Part shown: piece by piece, positions 43,628-54,867 of the stretch
Layout of the letters: the number at the start of each line of letters is the position of its first letter
How positions within the stretch are numbered: the first letter of the stretch is position 1
From: Ixodes scapularis
Taxonomy: Eukaryota > Arthropoda > Arachnida > Ixodida > Ixodidae
NCBI RefSeq assembly: GCF_016920785.2
Contig: NW_024609836.1
Location: 6,070,406 to 6,134,405 of the forward strand
Length of the DNA stretch: 64,000 bases
Reading direction: 5' to 3'
The notes under the pieces: model-generated
Told to the model about the DNA's origin: nothing
What the model saw: only the letters and a program-made list of their open reading frames with translations
Database searches by the model: none
Position numbers and translations under genes: made by a program

Positions 43628-44050
43628 TGCCGTGAGCGCAGCTGCCTGAGCAGGCAGCGCGCTCGTGGCCTAACGGTTATCGCGGGTGCCTTCCTCGCCA
43701 AAAGCCAGGGTTCGATTCCTGGTCGCAAGTACGCATTTTTTTTACTCTCATGTAGTGTTCTGGTAAATTTGAGAATCGCGTTGCTAAATCGAGGTTAAAA
43801 TGTTGTCCACGCCGAACCTTCCACGACGATTGTTCCAGAAGCCCACGCGTGTACAAAAAGGGGGCTCCCTCCGCGTGGGCAGTCGGACTGAGTTTCGCCT
43901 CAGCGTTCGATCCTGCTGCTTTGCCGCCTCGACGCCCACGACGCTCTGTTGTTATCTTTTTTTTTTCTTTTTTTTTTGGGCACAAGTTCGCCCCATTAAA
44001 CGTTTAGTTTATTCAGTCATTCGCCGCCCCGTCAGTTGTCAATCGTGACA
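43628..44050 (+). repeat. 3' LTR of Gypsy A plus copy
   Basis: Starts TGCCGTGAGCGCAG just after the polypurine tract and ends TCAATCGTGACA; about 423 bp, TG...CA bounded. The 3' half matches the other LTRs of the family. The 5' part holds a GCTGCCTgagcAGGCAGC hairpin and a tRNA-like segment not seen at the same place in the minus-copy LTR. Confidence 0.8.
43656..43743 (+). repeat. tRNA-like (Glu-type) SINE head in the LTR
   Basis: A box TGGCCTAACGG (43666-43676) and B box GGTTCGATTCC (43709-43719) at normal spacing, with an anticodon-arm-like CCTTCCT loop (TTC) and a T8 run at 43736-43743. The T stem CCAGG/CCTGG encloses an 8-nt rather than 7-nt loop and the acceptor ends do not pair, so this is not a functional tRNA gene. 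Best read as a tRNA-derived SINE head or an LTR-borne Pol III promoter. Confidence 0.6.
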
Positions 44051-46239
44051 ATATTAGCGAGGCATGAATGTACCGAAGCGTACAAGGGGGCTGCTTCTTT
44101 ACATGCGACGTGGGTGAGAGCTCGGGTGAGTGGACCGCCCGAAACATGGTGAAACCCTTAAAACGAAAAGGGTGTAGTATCTATATATGCCGACCATCGG
44201 TCGGCGCACCAAACTATAAGTGCTCGATCGTGTGTTTAGTCACGAGAGCATGAGCGGTGTGACGTTAGAGAATAATACTGACCGAGCCAGAAGTTCGCGA
44301 TTCCTGTCAAATGTTTTGCTTCAGACACTATAAAATTTATAAAACGCATAAAGAAAACTTCAGATAAAAAAACGCAGTACAAAAAATTTATAGTCGACAG
44401 AAAAACTCCGAATGATCACGGCAAACACGGTTGTCACAAAAAGCCAATTGATATTTTCTAGGTGGAAACTCCCATGAAGGCTCGTTTTATTCCACAAATG
44501 TTTTAAAACATCGCGTCGTGTACAGCCATAAAAGTATCTGAAAGGCGTTCAAAGATTTTATATTTTTACAGTATATGAATCATAAATGATTCTAGCTAGA
44601 AGAAGTTCGTCTTATGCGGACAGCAAGTCGTCTGCTTCTTGTACAGGTTTGGCTTTTATGAAAGATATAGTGGGTCGACCTCAATGCTAGATGCCTTGAG
44701 GTGTACCCACATTTTATTTTTAATCCGCCAATAAGAGCTTGGAATTCTAATATAATCGTAACCCCTATGCAAGAAGGAGACGAAATTGTGCTCCGCACTG
44801 CAATCCGAGGTCTCATGAGTACACAAGGTTCATAAACGGGCGAGTTGGATAACATTATACATGATTCTAACCGGAAACAACGGACGACAAAGGGGACAAA
44901 GGCCGAACACAAATCTTAATTTAGTTTAAAATAATGGGCCAGAAGAACTGCTAGGGTGAGCGAGAAGTCAAGGAGCAAAGGCGTGCTTCGCCCACGAAGG
45001 TAATGCGCCCGCGCGGCTCCGAAGAAAATAGAGCGCTGGCCACTGCCACACATGGCGAAATCGCTAACATCGGTTCCAGACGGGACTAGGAAGCTCGCGG
45101 CTTTTCGAGCTGAGTGACATCATCGCGAAGCGATCTACGGCTATCGATAAGTGGACTGGAAAATTTTCCATTTCGTATTGTAGAGGGTGGAGGAAATGCA
45201 CGATTGCAACTGCGCTCCACACATGACAATGTCCAGAAGAGACAATCATTGCTTTCCTGCATCAAAGTGGAAGCGATCTCAACGACGAGACTTGGAAGGG
45301 CAGCGCATTTTACAAATGAATGAATTGCGTTTTGATGGCCTCCATTTGGGGCATTTGCTATTTATTAAAGCTAACGGTGAACAGACGGAGTCTCGCGAGT
45401 CAGCACGGCGAGGCGTCACTCGATGGTTTCACGAAGCGTGCAGTGGCGACCAAAACATTTCCACGTTGCTCGCCGAAAACCACCGCAAAGACTGAAAACC
45501 TGTGAGTGGTTTGAAAAACAGAAAATCGTGAAGTAGAAAGAATAAGAGACAAACAATGCCTCAAACTCAGCTAAAAACTTTATTGCTTCTACGTCTCATA
45601 TACACCTCCACCGGACGTCGAACGTTGCCACCACCACAACGGTTGATCACTGAACTACGAAAAATACACCGGGATGACAATACACCGAACCGCAACCAAT
45701 ACAAAAAAAAATGTCCGCGTCGAAGTTGTTCCGGCTGCGGTGGTGACGACCTTGTGTTTCTGTTTGTATAACGCTTTTTTTATGTATTGAAATGATTTAT
45801 GTAAATAGATCTGGGGCTATGTTTCGGCTGTAACGTCAAATCTCAGTAAATCCACCCCCCCCCTCCCGCTAGCGGTATGCCTACCGCCCCTCCAAGGCCT
45901 AGCCCATAACTCCGCCCCCGCGCTGATGGAAGGGGTGCTATCTTCTCTTTGCAGCGAGGTATAACGAACGCCTCAAGAATCGCGAGTCGTTTCAAAGCTG
46001 AGAACACTTAGCCGCAGTTCCCTGTCTTTGACGCATTTGGAAGTTTGCACTATTCTTAAAGAAAGAGGCCACTTTGGTTACTGTGTCTCGTTAGACATCG
46101 ATCATCGCGATGCTCGTAGGATCCAATAGCGCCAATTTCCACCTTTCACTCCGATCTGGCTCTTGTAGGACCGTGGAGCTCGTCGATATAACCACAAGAT
46201 GGGAACATACGTACTTTTGCGGCTGCGTCGTTTCTCGTA
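44051..46239. other. Unassigned interval
   Basis: No gene recognised. Open frames at 44592-44912 (minus, 106 codons) and 45187-45495 (plus, 102 codons) have no motif. A C-run lies at about 45858-45867. Confidence 0.3.
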
Positions 46240-46425
46240 CGAAAATGTCATATATGGTCCTGGTATATTTGATATATGGCCAAATATGAAAATATAAGGT
46301 GTCAAATATGATCATATAGCGCAAGATATGGGAGCAAATAAGGCCAGATAATGCCATATGAGTGTGCAGACTGCCATATATGGCCCTATAAGTGCGTAAA
46401 TACGGACTTATATCAACATATATGC
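46240..46425. repeat. TATATGGCC-word patch, left
   Basis: Dense variants of CATATATGGNC, GATATATGGCC, AAATATGATCATATAG and GCCATATATGGCCCTATA. A second patch with the same words is at 48535-48700. The two may be subterminal arrays of one TIR element; no ends were fixed. Confidence 0.45.
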
Positions 46426-46848
46426 GTGCAATTGCAGCCACATATCGGCGTATACAAGTTCAAATACTGCATATACGACATGTATTGGTAAAATATATCC
46501 CCTGGTAATGATACATGGGCCGGTTTCGGACGTGCAAGCAAAACGTCATATGTAGTCGCCCAGACACTAGTTGATTGATCTATATTGCATGAGTCTCATG
46601 TAGTCGGTTAGCTATTGTTACCATCCTTAAAGTGAAGTTATTCTAGATATTCAGACCAATTAATCAATTGCGCATTTTAAAGATAGAAAGACAAATGAAC
46701 ATTGTATGTTTGACATGTGATAATATGAGGAAGTGCATAAGATCGGAAAGCGAGTTAATCAAATATTGGATTTTAGATCGCAGCTCGTATGTGCCCGTTT
46801 CCACATTAAGCGGTGTCGGCTTTGCCATCGGTGTAATCACCCCGTTAA
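46426..46848. other. Unassigned AT-rich interval
   Basis: Nothing recognised. Confidence 0.3.
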
Positions 46849-46961
46849 ATTTAGCGGGAAATTGAATTGGTGCTTATGTCATGTGACGTCAATTTTCCCA
46901 CTAAATCTAGCAGTGAAACTAATTTTGTTCAGGTTTCCCCGCTAAATTTAGTGGGGAAACA
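46849..46961. repeat. AAATTTAGCGGG-word patch with GTGACGTCA
   Basis: Contains CCCGTTAAATTTAGCGGGAA, ATGTGACGTCAATTTTCCC, CTAAATCTAGCAG and CCCCGCTAAATTTAGTGGGG. The same vocabulary fills 57325-57715 and 58795-59045. Confidence 0.6.
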
Positions 46962-48534
46962 CAAACCGTTAGCTGACTGAAGATGTAAGACGCTACTTCG
47001 TGGTCGTAAATCCTTTTCTTTTTGAACGTCTGCGAAGCCGTTGCACCCAGGGTACCCTACGCAGCATCTTTCAAAAACCGCTCGCGCAGCATCGCAACCT
47101 TGCGTTTGCAAGCGTCGGCGATTCATCCTGTGTTTAAAGTTTTTTTTAACGCGAACCTAACAGTCTACACTTATTTTAAATTTATCGGTAAAAATATACT
47201 ATATATATTTATTTGTGGACATCGTGTGCAAAAATGGTCGCGCTTGTTAAATTATAATGTGGGTTATGCGGCGTAGAACATAGTATCTTCAAGCTTGCAT
47301 CGTTTTGGATCACTTTTGTGCTTTGGAAGTTCAAATGCTGGAGTTCATAGAGCTGTCCTCTTCACTCGGTGTTGACAGCAGCTAGGGTAGATATTATGCG
47401 TGTTTTAGGCCAATCGTGTCTCCGGTTAGGGTCCCGTGACTAGAGTCTAGAAGCTGGTGATGAGGCAGAACTCGGCACCTGCACTATCAATTTTAGATGC
47501 AAGTCACAAATCCTCTCGCAGTGGTCATTGTTGCGACGCCCCAGAAGACAAGTCTTTTGCGCGTGCACTCCCGTTTCGGCCTTTTCTTCTCTTTTTTTCT
47601 CTCTCTCCCTCAGCTGAAAGCGTGGTAGAAGGTTAGCACATGCCGAACCAATCAGACGTAGACTTTTATCGCTTGACTCCGCTCTGTGTGCGCAGGAAAT
47701 GGCAGAAGTGTGGTCGCGTGGTGTGACGGATGACGCATTAGCCGTTCGCAATCTCGGATTGCCTGCTTCCGGACCTAGTTTGGCGTGTGGTGTGCCCTGC
47801 GTGGCTGCTGTGGATTCTGCTTCTGTAGTGAATGGTATCTCGTTCGAACTGTCCTGCCCGTATATCTGCTACAAGCGATTTCTTTAAAGAAGCCCAAGAA
47901 TTCGTTTTGCGATTCGTTACTGTTCGGTTTACATCGCGTTGAATATTCACGGACACCTTCCATCTCGCTTTTTTGTTCGAGTGGTTGTTCTGCCATGCCC
48001 GTGTCTGCATATATCTCGGATTACACCTTTCAAGTCCGGTATCGTCAACGTAAGTGCGCTGCAACCTGCTTCGCGAGAATTGATCGTTTTCCAACAGGTA
48101 CTTTTCCAGATTACCTCTAGAATTAGGCCGTGTCTATCTTCTGGCAGCCAGGAAAATAATTTCTCCGCAATTCTATCAGCTGTCATTTACCATTGGCCGT
48201 CTGAAATCATGTCACACCTGAAGGTAGAATACTGGATTTTTTATTCTCCCTGCATTTCGTGATAACACGTTCCACGGCCACCAGTTCGTGGATACACGTT
48301 TTATGGACGCACGTTTTGTCGACATTCGTTACGCGAATATGGATAATCCTGCGTTCCCTGAGAACCAAGTTGAGCGAAATAAGGAGTGGCGGAAAGCATC
48401 TCATGTAAAAATTAATAAAAGTTGGTACATGCTCAATATCCAATTGATATTTTTCTTATACCGATGAAAAGCCACTTTTGGTAGATGTTTGTAGAAAACA
48501 ACAATATGCATAATGGTTGCCTTATTTAATTGGG
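46962..48534. other. Unassigned interval
   Basis: No gene recognised. The 62-codon frame at 47699-47887 lacks any motif. Near 48280-48340 words such as TTCGTGGATACACGTTTT and CGTTTTGTCGACATTCG recur, as they do near 21480-21600. Confidence 0.3.
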
Positions 48535-48700
48535 ACGTATCTGGCCTTATATGGGAGGCAGATATACCTCTATTTGGAAGACCTAGTATGGATATATAAA
48601 AATCGGTCATATCTGGCCATGTATGATTTATTAAACTGGTATGTTTTATATGGCCAGATATTCCCACTTTTTATATAACCATGTCTCTTTTTTATATAAG
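48535..48700. repeat. TATATGGCC-word patch, right
   Basis: Variants of TATCTGGCCTTATATGGG, CATATCTGGCCATGTATG and TATATGGCCAGATAT. Partner of the 46240-46425 patch. Confidence 0.45.
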
Positions 48701-50158
48701 TCAAGATATGCAATTTTTGTAAGGGTTCATTTAAAAATGCTCCAAGGTTATGTTTAGACGCATTTTGTGAAATTTGCATGAGTTTAAGCATGAAATAAAT
48801 ATGTCACAACGTTTCACGTGTGGAGACATTCTGCAAGTATCTTTTTCCTCGTACTTAATTCGTTTTTGCGCATTGCGGCTGTTGCAGAACTAAGTTCGAC
48901 TGCACTGTCGACTTTGAATGTAGGCCCAGATCGAGGGAGAAGTTGAAATCAAGAAAGCATATTTGACACGGTATCAAAATGAGCGTATCATATCGATCAG
49001 ACATGCGACTTGGAATGTTTCATCTGAACAATACAGTGCACAAAGACTGCAATACGTAATCCGCGCGCGAAACGCTGCCCCACAAACCGCTATCGGAACA
49101 ACTCTTTTGACCTCAGTGATTCTTGCAAAGCACCGAGTGCACAAAAGATACAACAGTGATGTTCACATATACGAAGCAAGTTACGTAAAAACATCACAGT
49201 TCGTGGCCCTTGTCCAACTAAGGCTATCAATAGAGTCGACCATGTCATATGTTGAAACAAATAAAAGTCATCGGCAAAAATGATTAGGCTAAAGTGAGTC
49301 TAATGCAAGTATATTATCAACCGACGTTCGCGCACGTTTGGACCAATTCCGATTAAATTGGCAATGCACCATTGGACACACCTCGACGCCAAAAATATTC
49401 ACGTCGCTGCCCAAAAACTTAAATTCGCGTGTAGTACTGACCATTCTAAATGCCAACCGCAATCTCAATCGCTCGCTGAAAAGAACGTTTCAGAAAAGGC
49501 GCTGCCGAACGTCATTTTATTAAAAATAGAAAGCACAGAAATGAACCACTACAAGAAGGATCCGATAATTTTATTTTACTGTACAATAAAGACCATGATG
49601 CAGTTACTATCCTACAGATTCAAAGCAGCGAAGCCTACGTCAAAGGCCAGCATTATTTGCAGCCGCCTCGCAGATCGGGTCTGAACAACACACGCGACTC
49701 TATCGTGAGTGGCAACATTTTACAGCTCAATAATTTTGTATCTAATAAGAGGCACAAAGCACAAAGAAACGATGGTTCTACTCTAACACCGGCAGAAATC
49801 CATTCATCTTTCCTCGCAGAACCTACGAGCGCGACCCGCTACACAACTATATAGGGCAGCGATCGGACAGACACCGCACTAGCGCCAGCAGCAAATGTGC
49901 GAGAGGAAGGAGAACGTTCCTCTAACCGACGGCGATCACGTTTTGGGGAGTCTATTTTCTTCATAAACGGCAACGAGGTAGGTTGATAAACGGACACCGC
50001 CAGTCTTGTCACCCTCTGCGATGCGGTCGCCATCTAGAAATAGCGCGTTGAACCTTTGTTTTGTTTCCTCTTTCAAAGACCAGATGGCGCCAATGATGGA
50101 TGTTCGACGCTCCTTCTGGATTCCGAAAAGGGAGAAGATGTGGACCTTCCACGCCCTC
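48701..50158. other. Unassigned interval
   Basis: No gene recognised. Frames up to 108 codons at 48963-49283 and 49358-49684 have no motif. Confidence 0.3.
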
Positions 50159-50162
50159 TTAA

Positions 50163-50577
50163 AGGGTAAATGCAAAGAAAAAAAAAGTGTTTTTGTTTTT
50201 AAACAGCCTTTTTGGGACAAGCATGTCACAAAACAAATCTTCCGCGAAAAAACAAATTTCTCTTAGCAACTTTACGCCACAGGACGTAATTTAGTCGGAG
50301 TCACAACCTGTTCACATTTGAAACTTCTGCTTTTTCGACGCGCACGAAATAGCTGGAATACGTCACTCCGTGACGTATAGCCGCCACTCCGTGACGTATA
50401 ATACCAACTTCGTGGCGCGCGATTTAGAACGGATGAAATAGCCGCAAACTAAAATCGGTCTCGCGTAGTAAATATTGCTGTAAAAAATTTTGTTTTTGTG
50501 GGAAAAATTGTTTTGTGATATGCTTGTCCCAATTAGGCTGTTTAAAAATACACTTTTTTTTCCTTTGCAGTTACCCT
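50163..50577. mobile_element. TTAA-flanked MITE, 415 bp
   Basis: TTAA on both sides (50159-50162 and 50578-50581). The TIRs start AGGGTAAATGCA at the left and end TGCAGTTACCCT at the right. They continue as long imperfect arms (AAACAGCCTTTTTGGGACAA...GCATGTCACAAAACAA against TTGTTTTGTGATATGC...TTGTCCCAATTAGGCTGTTT). The centre carries tandem ACTCCGTGACGTATA units. TTAA targeting is characteristic of piggyBac and Kolobok superfamilies. No transposase inside. Confidence 0.8.
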
Positions 50578-51650
50578 TTAAGTAAACATCGGGACATTTG
50601 CACCCTACTTATTATTGTCGCAACAATCCATTCTTTCGCAATAAAAAGTTAATAAACAGAACCGGCTAATGATCGTTATATTTTTAATCCGGAATTTCTG
50701 GTACTTATTAAAATATTTTAAATGATCCTTCAAGAAGTAGCTTACATAAGGGTTTTTTTAGGCTATAGTGGCGATATCTAGGCTGTGGGCCTGAGGGTAG
50801 TAAAACAAAGCGCAGAGATCGGGGAGTTGGGATTAACACCAGGCCGGTGGTTAATTGGGCCGCCCTGCGGTGCCAATTGAAAGAAAAACACATGCACACC
50901 CAAACAACCAATATTCGATAGTGCCGTACGAAGAAGCCACATGAGCCATTATATGCCATTTTTTTAATGTACGACGTATGGTTGTATTTAAAGCCTGGCC
51001 ATGGTTGCCTATTATAGTTCCCCTGTCAGATTGCCCAAACGATTGCATGAGTTTCTTCCCCCGTTTCAATAATTCTTTAGTAAGTAATTTTCTAACTAAG
51101 TCGTCGCGCACAGCCCCAAAATATTTTGTGTGGTTCGCTCGTATAAGTATAAAAGGCAAGGTAGATTGGTCTTGAACCACATGAAATTGTGAAGTCTGTT
51201 GATAAAACTATAATTCTCCGATTTTCTTTTCTATGAGTGTTTTGAACAGTAATAATGCAGATTGATCGAAGAAATGCACATATTTTTGTTTCCGGTGGGA
51301 TGCTTGAATAATTTTGCAAAAAAACAAACAAAAAAAAAACAAAGTTCCTAGAATAAAAATAATTAATGTGCCGTGACTGCGTTAGTCGTCAAAAGACGTG
51401 CCCAACATGGTATATATTTCATTACCTAAACCTTTGAAATAACATCGCAGAAAACATTTTTATGCTAACGCGGATTCTACGAATTCATCCCACCGCGCGC
51501 AACAATTTATGAGCTCGATAATAGCGCTCGAAGTTTTCTTAATAAAGTAGAAGCCAAGAGTGCTCCTAGGTATCAGCAGTTTCTTTTGGAAGAAGCCAGC
51601 TATGAAGACGTTTTTATGCTTTGTTCTAGTATAAAACAATAAGCCATCAC
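50578..51650 (+). repeat. ~0.95-kb dispersed repeat, copy 2
   Basis: Homologous to 26250-27185 in the same orientation from about 50690 to 51650, with shared blocks listed there. The two copies differ by many substitutions and small indels, so they are old. No shared coding frame. Confidence 0.7.
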
Positions 51651-53808
51651 TTTGTTTCTTAATCTGCGTGTCGGTGTAGCATGCAGGCTGCCGTTTTAAG
51701 CATGTTTTATTCACTGACCATTTGTGACTGTAGTTTATAGTCAAAGGAACCTTAGTCGGAGTAAACACGTGACCGTTAATAATCAGACAAGTAAACTAAA
51801 CCAAGGGAGTAAATGCTGAAGGAAGCAAATAAGCAGACGATAATCTTTCCCAAAATATATGATCAGAAAGCATGCTATGAATAAAACAGAATATAAAATG
51901 CATCGAGAACGCATTTGCCATATTTACTTCAAAAGAAAATTCTTAGCGCCACGTGCGTAACAAAAAACTTTGTCGCCTAATAATTTCCGAGGACCAAATC
52001 AGAGTAATGACATACACTTTATGCTCCTTGACGCGACGGCAACATCTATGGTGCGGCAGTAGTGTCATGAACACGAACATTATTCCAAATGTACGGCACA
52101 CTTAGTACATTCGATAACACTTTATGCAGCGTGAGTACGTGCTGTCTCAGAGCCGAATTGTCAGCAAGAAAGACAGTTGCCTTTTCCCTTCCTGCTCACA
52201 AGGTGGTTTCGCTATAACCAACGCCAGAGGCGCACGTAATGCCACCTATTAGTTGGACAAATATTGGTCCTATAGGTGGACGTCGGCTCAGGGAAACTCA
52301 GTCTTATTTTGTATTTCTCAACTCATGGAAAGTCGCGTTGTCATACCTTTGTACTCTATAACCTACGCTGGCGTCACATTGACACGGAGTGCAAGCTTTC
52401 TGGATAAAACCGAACAAGAGCGTCGTCTGCTCCTCGCCCGAAATGTGGAGTTCACTCCTACTTTCTTTATGTATCCCTTTGTTTGTGTTCCCAACGACTA
52501 TAAAAGTGGCTGATAAATAAAAATTCGTCGCAAAAATGAAGAGGACCTGCTGCAGACTTTGCAATATAAACGATGTTTCAAAGGTTGAAATCGAACTCGA
52601 GACTCAGCACTTACCACGCGCTCGAATAAGTTGTAGCTCTAATTTAAATTTGAGTGGACACACAACTTGTGGTGAATCGGAGCGCACGTGGATTGTTTCT
52701 TTTTTTTCAGATTACGACTATTATTGTTCTCCCGAATTCTCGCTGATCGGCTGCTTTGATCCTCCGCACACCTCCTGGTTCTTTGGCGGAAGACACTGCA
52801 CAAAATTCACGACCTGTATTTGCCACGAGAAAGGCAACAAATACCGAATCAAGGTTCACAGCGTCAGCAGGTGTCGCCCCGTATTTTGGTAAGGCTGGTT
52901 AGCGTACACGCCCCAACGGAGGCAGACTGGAAGCCGCGAAAAGCCCCAGGAATAAAAACTATCGATGCAAATTCGACTACGCCTCGTGATAATAAAAAAT
53001 ATATGCATATACAGAGATACTTTCGGGGAGTGGAGGAGATGAGAGCCTACAGTGACGTCATGAAAGTACCAAGCTCTGATTGGAACGATTAGTGGGGAGA
53101 CCCTGTCTCTCCTTCCAATCAAAGGGAACGAGCGCATCGTCTGCTCTCGGTAAAAGTGTGCTGATTTTGCCAAGTTGTACGCCAATACTAGAAACCCCTC
53201 CGAAAATCTATGGGAGCGGCGGCGGACATGACAGTGGCGCCACTAGTGGACTCGGAGTCTACGGAATCGGACGGCGCAATGGAAAAGTATACACTCCGCA
53301 ACGTCCTTGGGTTTTGCGTGCCCCGTTTCGTCACCCTAACAGCTGAAACAATTCATTACGGTCAGTCTAATTACAAAGCGAAATCAATTGATCGCAACTG
53401 CAGCGACACTGAAATAACAACGCGCGCAGCAGCAAAGATATAGAAGCTTATTTAGCGGTCTCCAACACTACTTAGGGGTTCACACGCGTATGAAGCGCAT
53501 CTGGGAAGCGGAGAAAAGGAGTTCAGCTACTCGAACTACGTCGTAAGAGGTTAATGTTGATCCGTTACAAACTGCGTCGTCACAATTTCTTGCCTGAATA
53601 GGTGATTATTAAAGCGTGCATAAACATCATGTTAAAAGTACCAGAGCAAGCGCACCAGCCTCAGCAGCAATAAAAAAACAAAAATTAACGACAAAAATAA
53701 CCGTACAAACACTTTCCAAAACTTTGCAGAAAAGATGGGGTCCCCATCACAGACGAAAAAAAAAAGAAATGGGGAACAGTCGCGAACAACGGTGAATATA
53801 ACAAAGAA
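51651..53808. other. Unassigned interval
   Basis: No gene recognised. A Cys-rich 118-codon frame at 52536-52892 resembles no domain I know. Near 53070-53115 a short inverted pair (GATTGGAA...GGGGAGAC / GTCTCTCC...TTCCAATC) is centred at 53100. Confidence 0.3.
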
Positions 53809-53816
53809 GTAAGCAG

Positions 53817-54867
53817 TAGTGGTGCAAAACTATCGATAGTACTATTGATAGTATCGATAGTCGCCAGAAATCTGACTATCGATAGTGAAAAAAACTATCG
53901 ATAGTACTATCGATAGTCGACTATCGAAAAACTATCGATAGTACTATCGATAGTCGACTATCGGAAAACTATCGATAGTACTATCGATTGTCGACTATCG
54001 AAAAACTATCGAAAAACTATCGATAGTCGACTATCGAAAAACTATCGATAGTACTGATAGTCGACTATCGAAAAACTATCGATAGTCGACTATCAGAAAA
54101 CTATCGTTAATCGACTATCGGAAAACTATCGATAGTCGACTATCGTAAACCTATCAATAGTACTGTCGACAGTTTACCGTGGATAGTTTTGCGACACTAG
54201 TAGTTTGCGTCGCTCCCTCTTGTCTATTTATCGCTTTAATTTTTTTTTTTTTTTTTTCAAACGGGGCACCAATTAGCCCATGCACTTACCATCCCAACTT
54301 TGGTTCAGCTTTCAGTGATGACGAAGATGGGGGTTTGGCCGAAAAAAGAAGGGGGAGGCGAGCGGTAGGGCGAGGGCAAGACGGGCCGGGGAGGAGGAAG
54401 CAGACGAACCGCTGGAGAACAGAGGGGGAAACCTCCTTCTCTCTTTAGCGTCCCGTCTGCTTCCTCCTCCCCGGCCCATCTTACCCTCGCCCTACCTTCT
54501 TGAGTTGTAACGAACTATAGTGGTGCAAGACTATCGATAGCACTAGCGATAGTATCGTTAGTCCCCAGTATAGTAAAAAACCATCGATAGTCGACTATCG
54601 AAAAACTATCGATAGTCGACTATCGAAAAACTATCGAAAAACTATCGATAGTCGACTATCGAAAAACTATCGATAGTCGACTATCGAAAAACTATCGATA
54701 GTCAACTATCGAAAAACTATCGATAGTACTATCGATAGTCGACTATCGAAAAACTATCGATAGTACTATCGATAGTCGACTATCGATAGTTCTGGGACAC
54801 TATCGATAGTTTTGGAAAAACTATCGATAGTATCGATAGTCAATTTATCGATAGTTTTGCATCACTA
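53817..54867. mobile_element. hAT-type element built of TATCGATAGT arrays, 1051 bp
   Basis: The termini TAGTGGTGCAAAACTATCG at the left and CGATAGTTTTGCATCACTA at the right are inverted. A perfect 8-bp target duplication GTAAGCAG flanks the element (53809-53816 and 54868-54875), the hAT hallmark. Two arrays of AAAAACTATCGATAGT and GTCGACTATCG units (53829-54170 and 54527-54855) leave a unique middle that holds a foldback. Inner copies of the terminal sequence (GTTTTGCGACACTAG near 54186; TAGTGGTGCAAGAC near 54520) suggest that one element inserted in, or duplicated, another. No transposase. Confidence 0.85.
54365..54507. repeat. 43-bp-arm foldback in the centre of the hAT-type element
   Basis: GGTAGGGCGAGGGCAAGACG, then GGCCGGGGAGGAGGAAGCAG and ACG, pairs with the right arm CGTCTGCTTCCTCCTCCCCG, then GCCCATCTTACCCTCGCCCT and ACC. 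There are two mismatches in 43 bp and a loop of about 57 bp. Confidence 0.75.

Larger units (their letters stand above)
39629..44050 (+). mobile_element. Gypsy-type LTR retrotransposon, plus-strand copy (family A), 5'-truncated
   Basis: Starts inside pol at the head-to-head junction (shared AGGCTTTT, then GGCGACGTTCTGCTCGAGG, which in the minus copy lies at about 38395-38365). It continues through RT, RNase H, a LINE insertion, integrase, a polypurine tract (AAAGGGGGGATAA, 43615-43627) and the 3' LTR. Gag, protease and the 5' LTR are absent. Confidence 0.9.

Noticed and set aside
43656..43735. Functional tRNA-Glu gene
   Set aside because: The acceptor stem does not pair, the T loop has 8 nt, and it lies inside an LTR.
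52536..52892. Cys-rich 118-codon frame as a small secreted protein
   Set aside because: No signal peptide, no cysteine pattern I know, and similar-length frames are common in the surrounding noncoding DNA.
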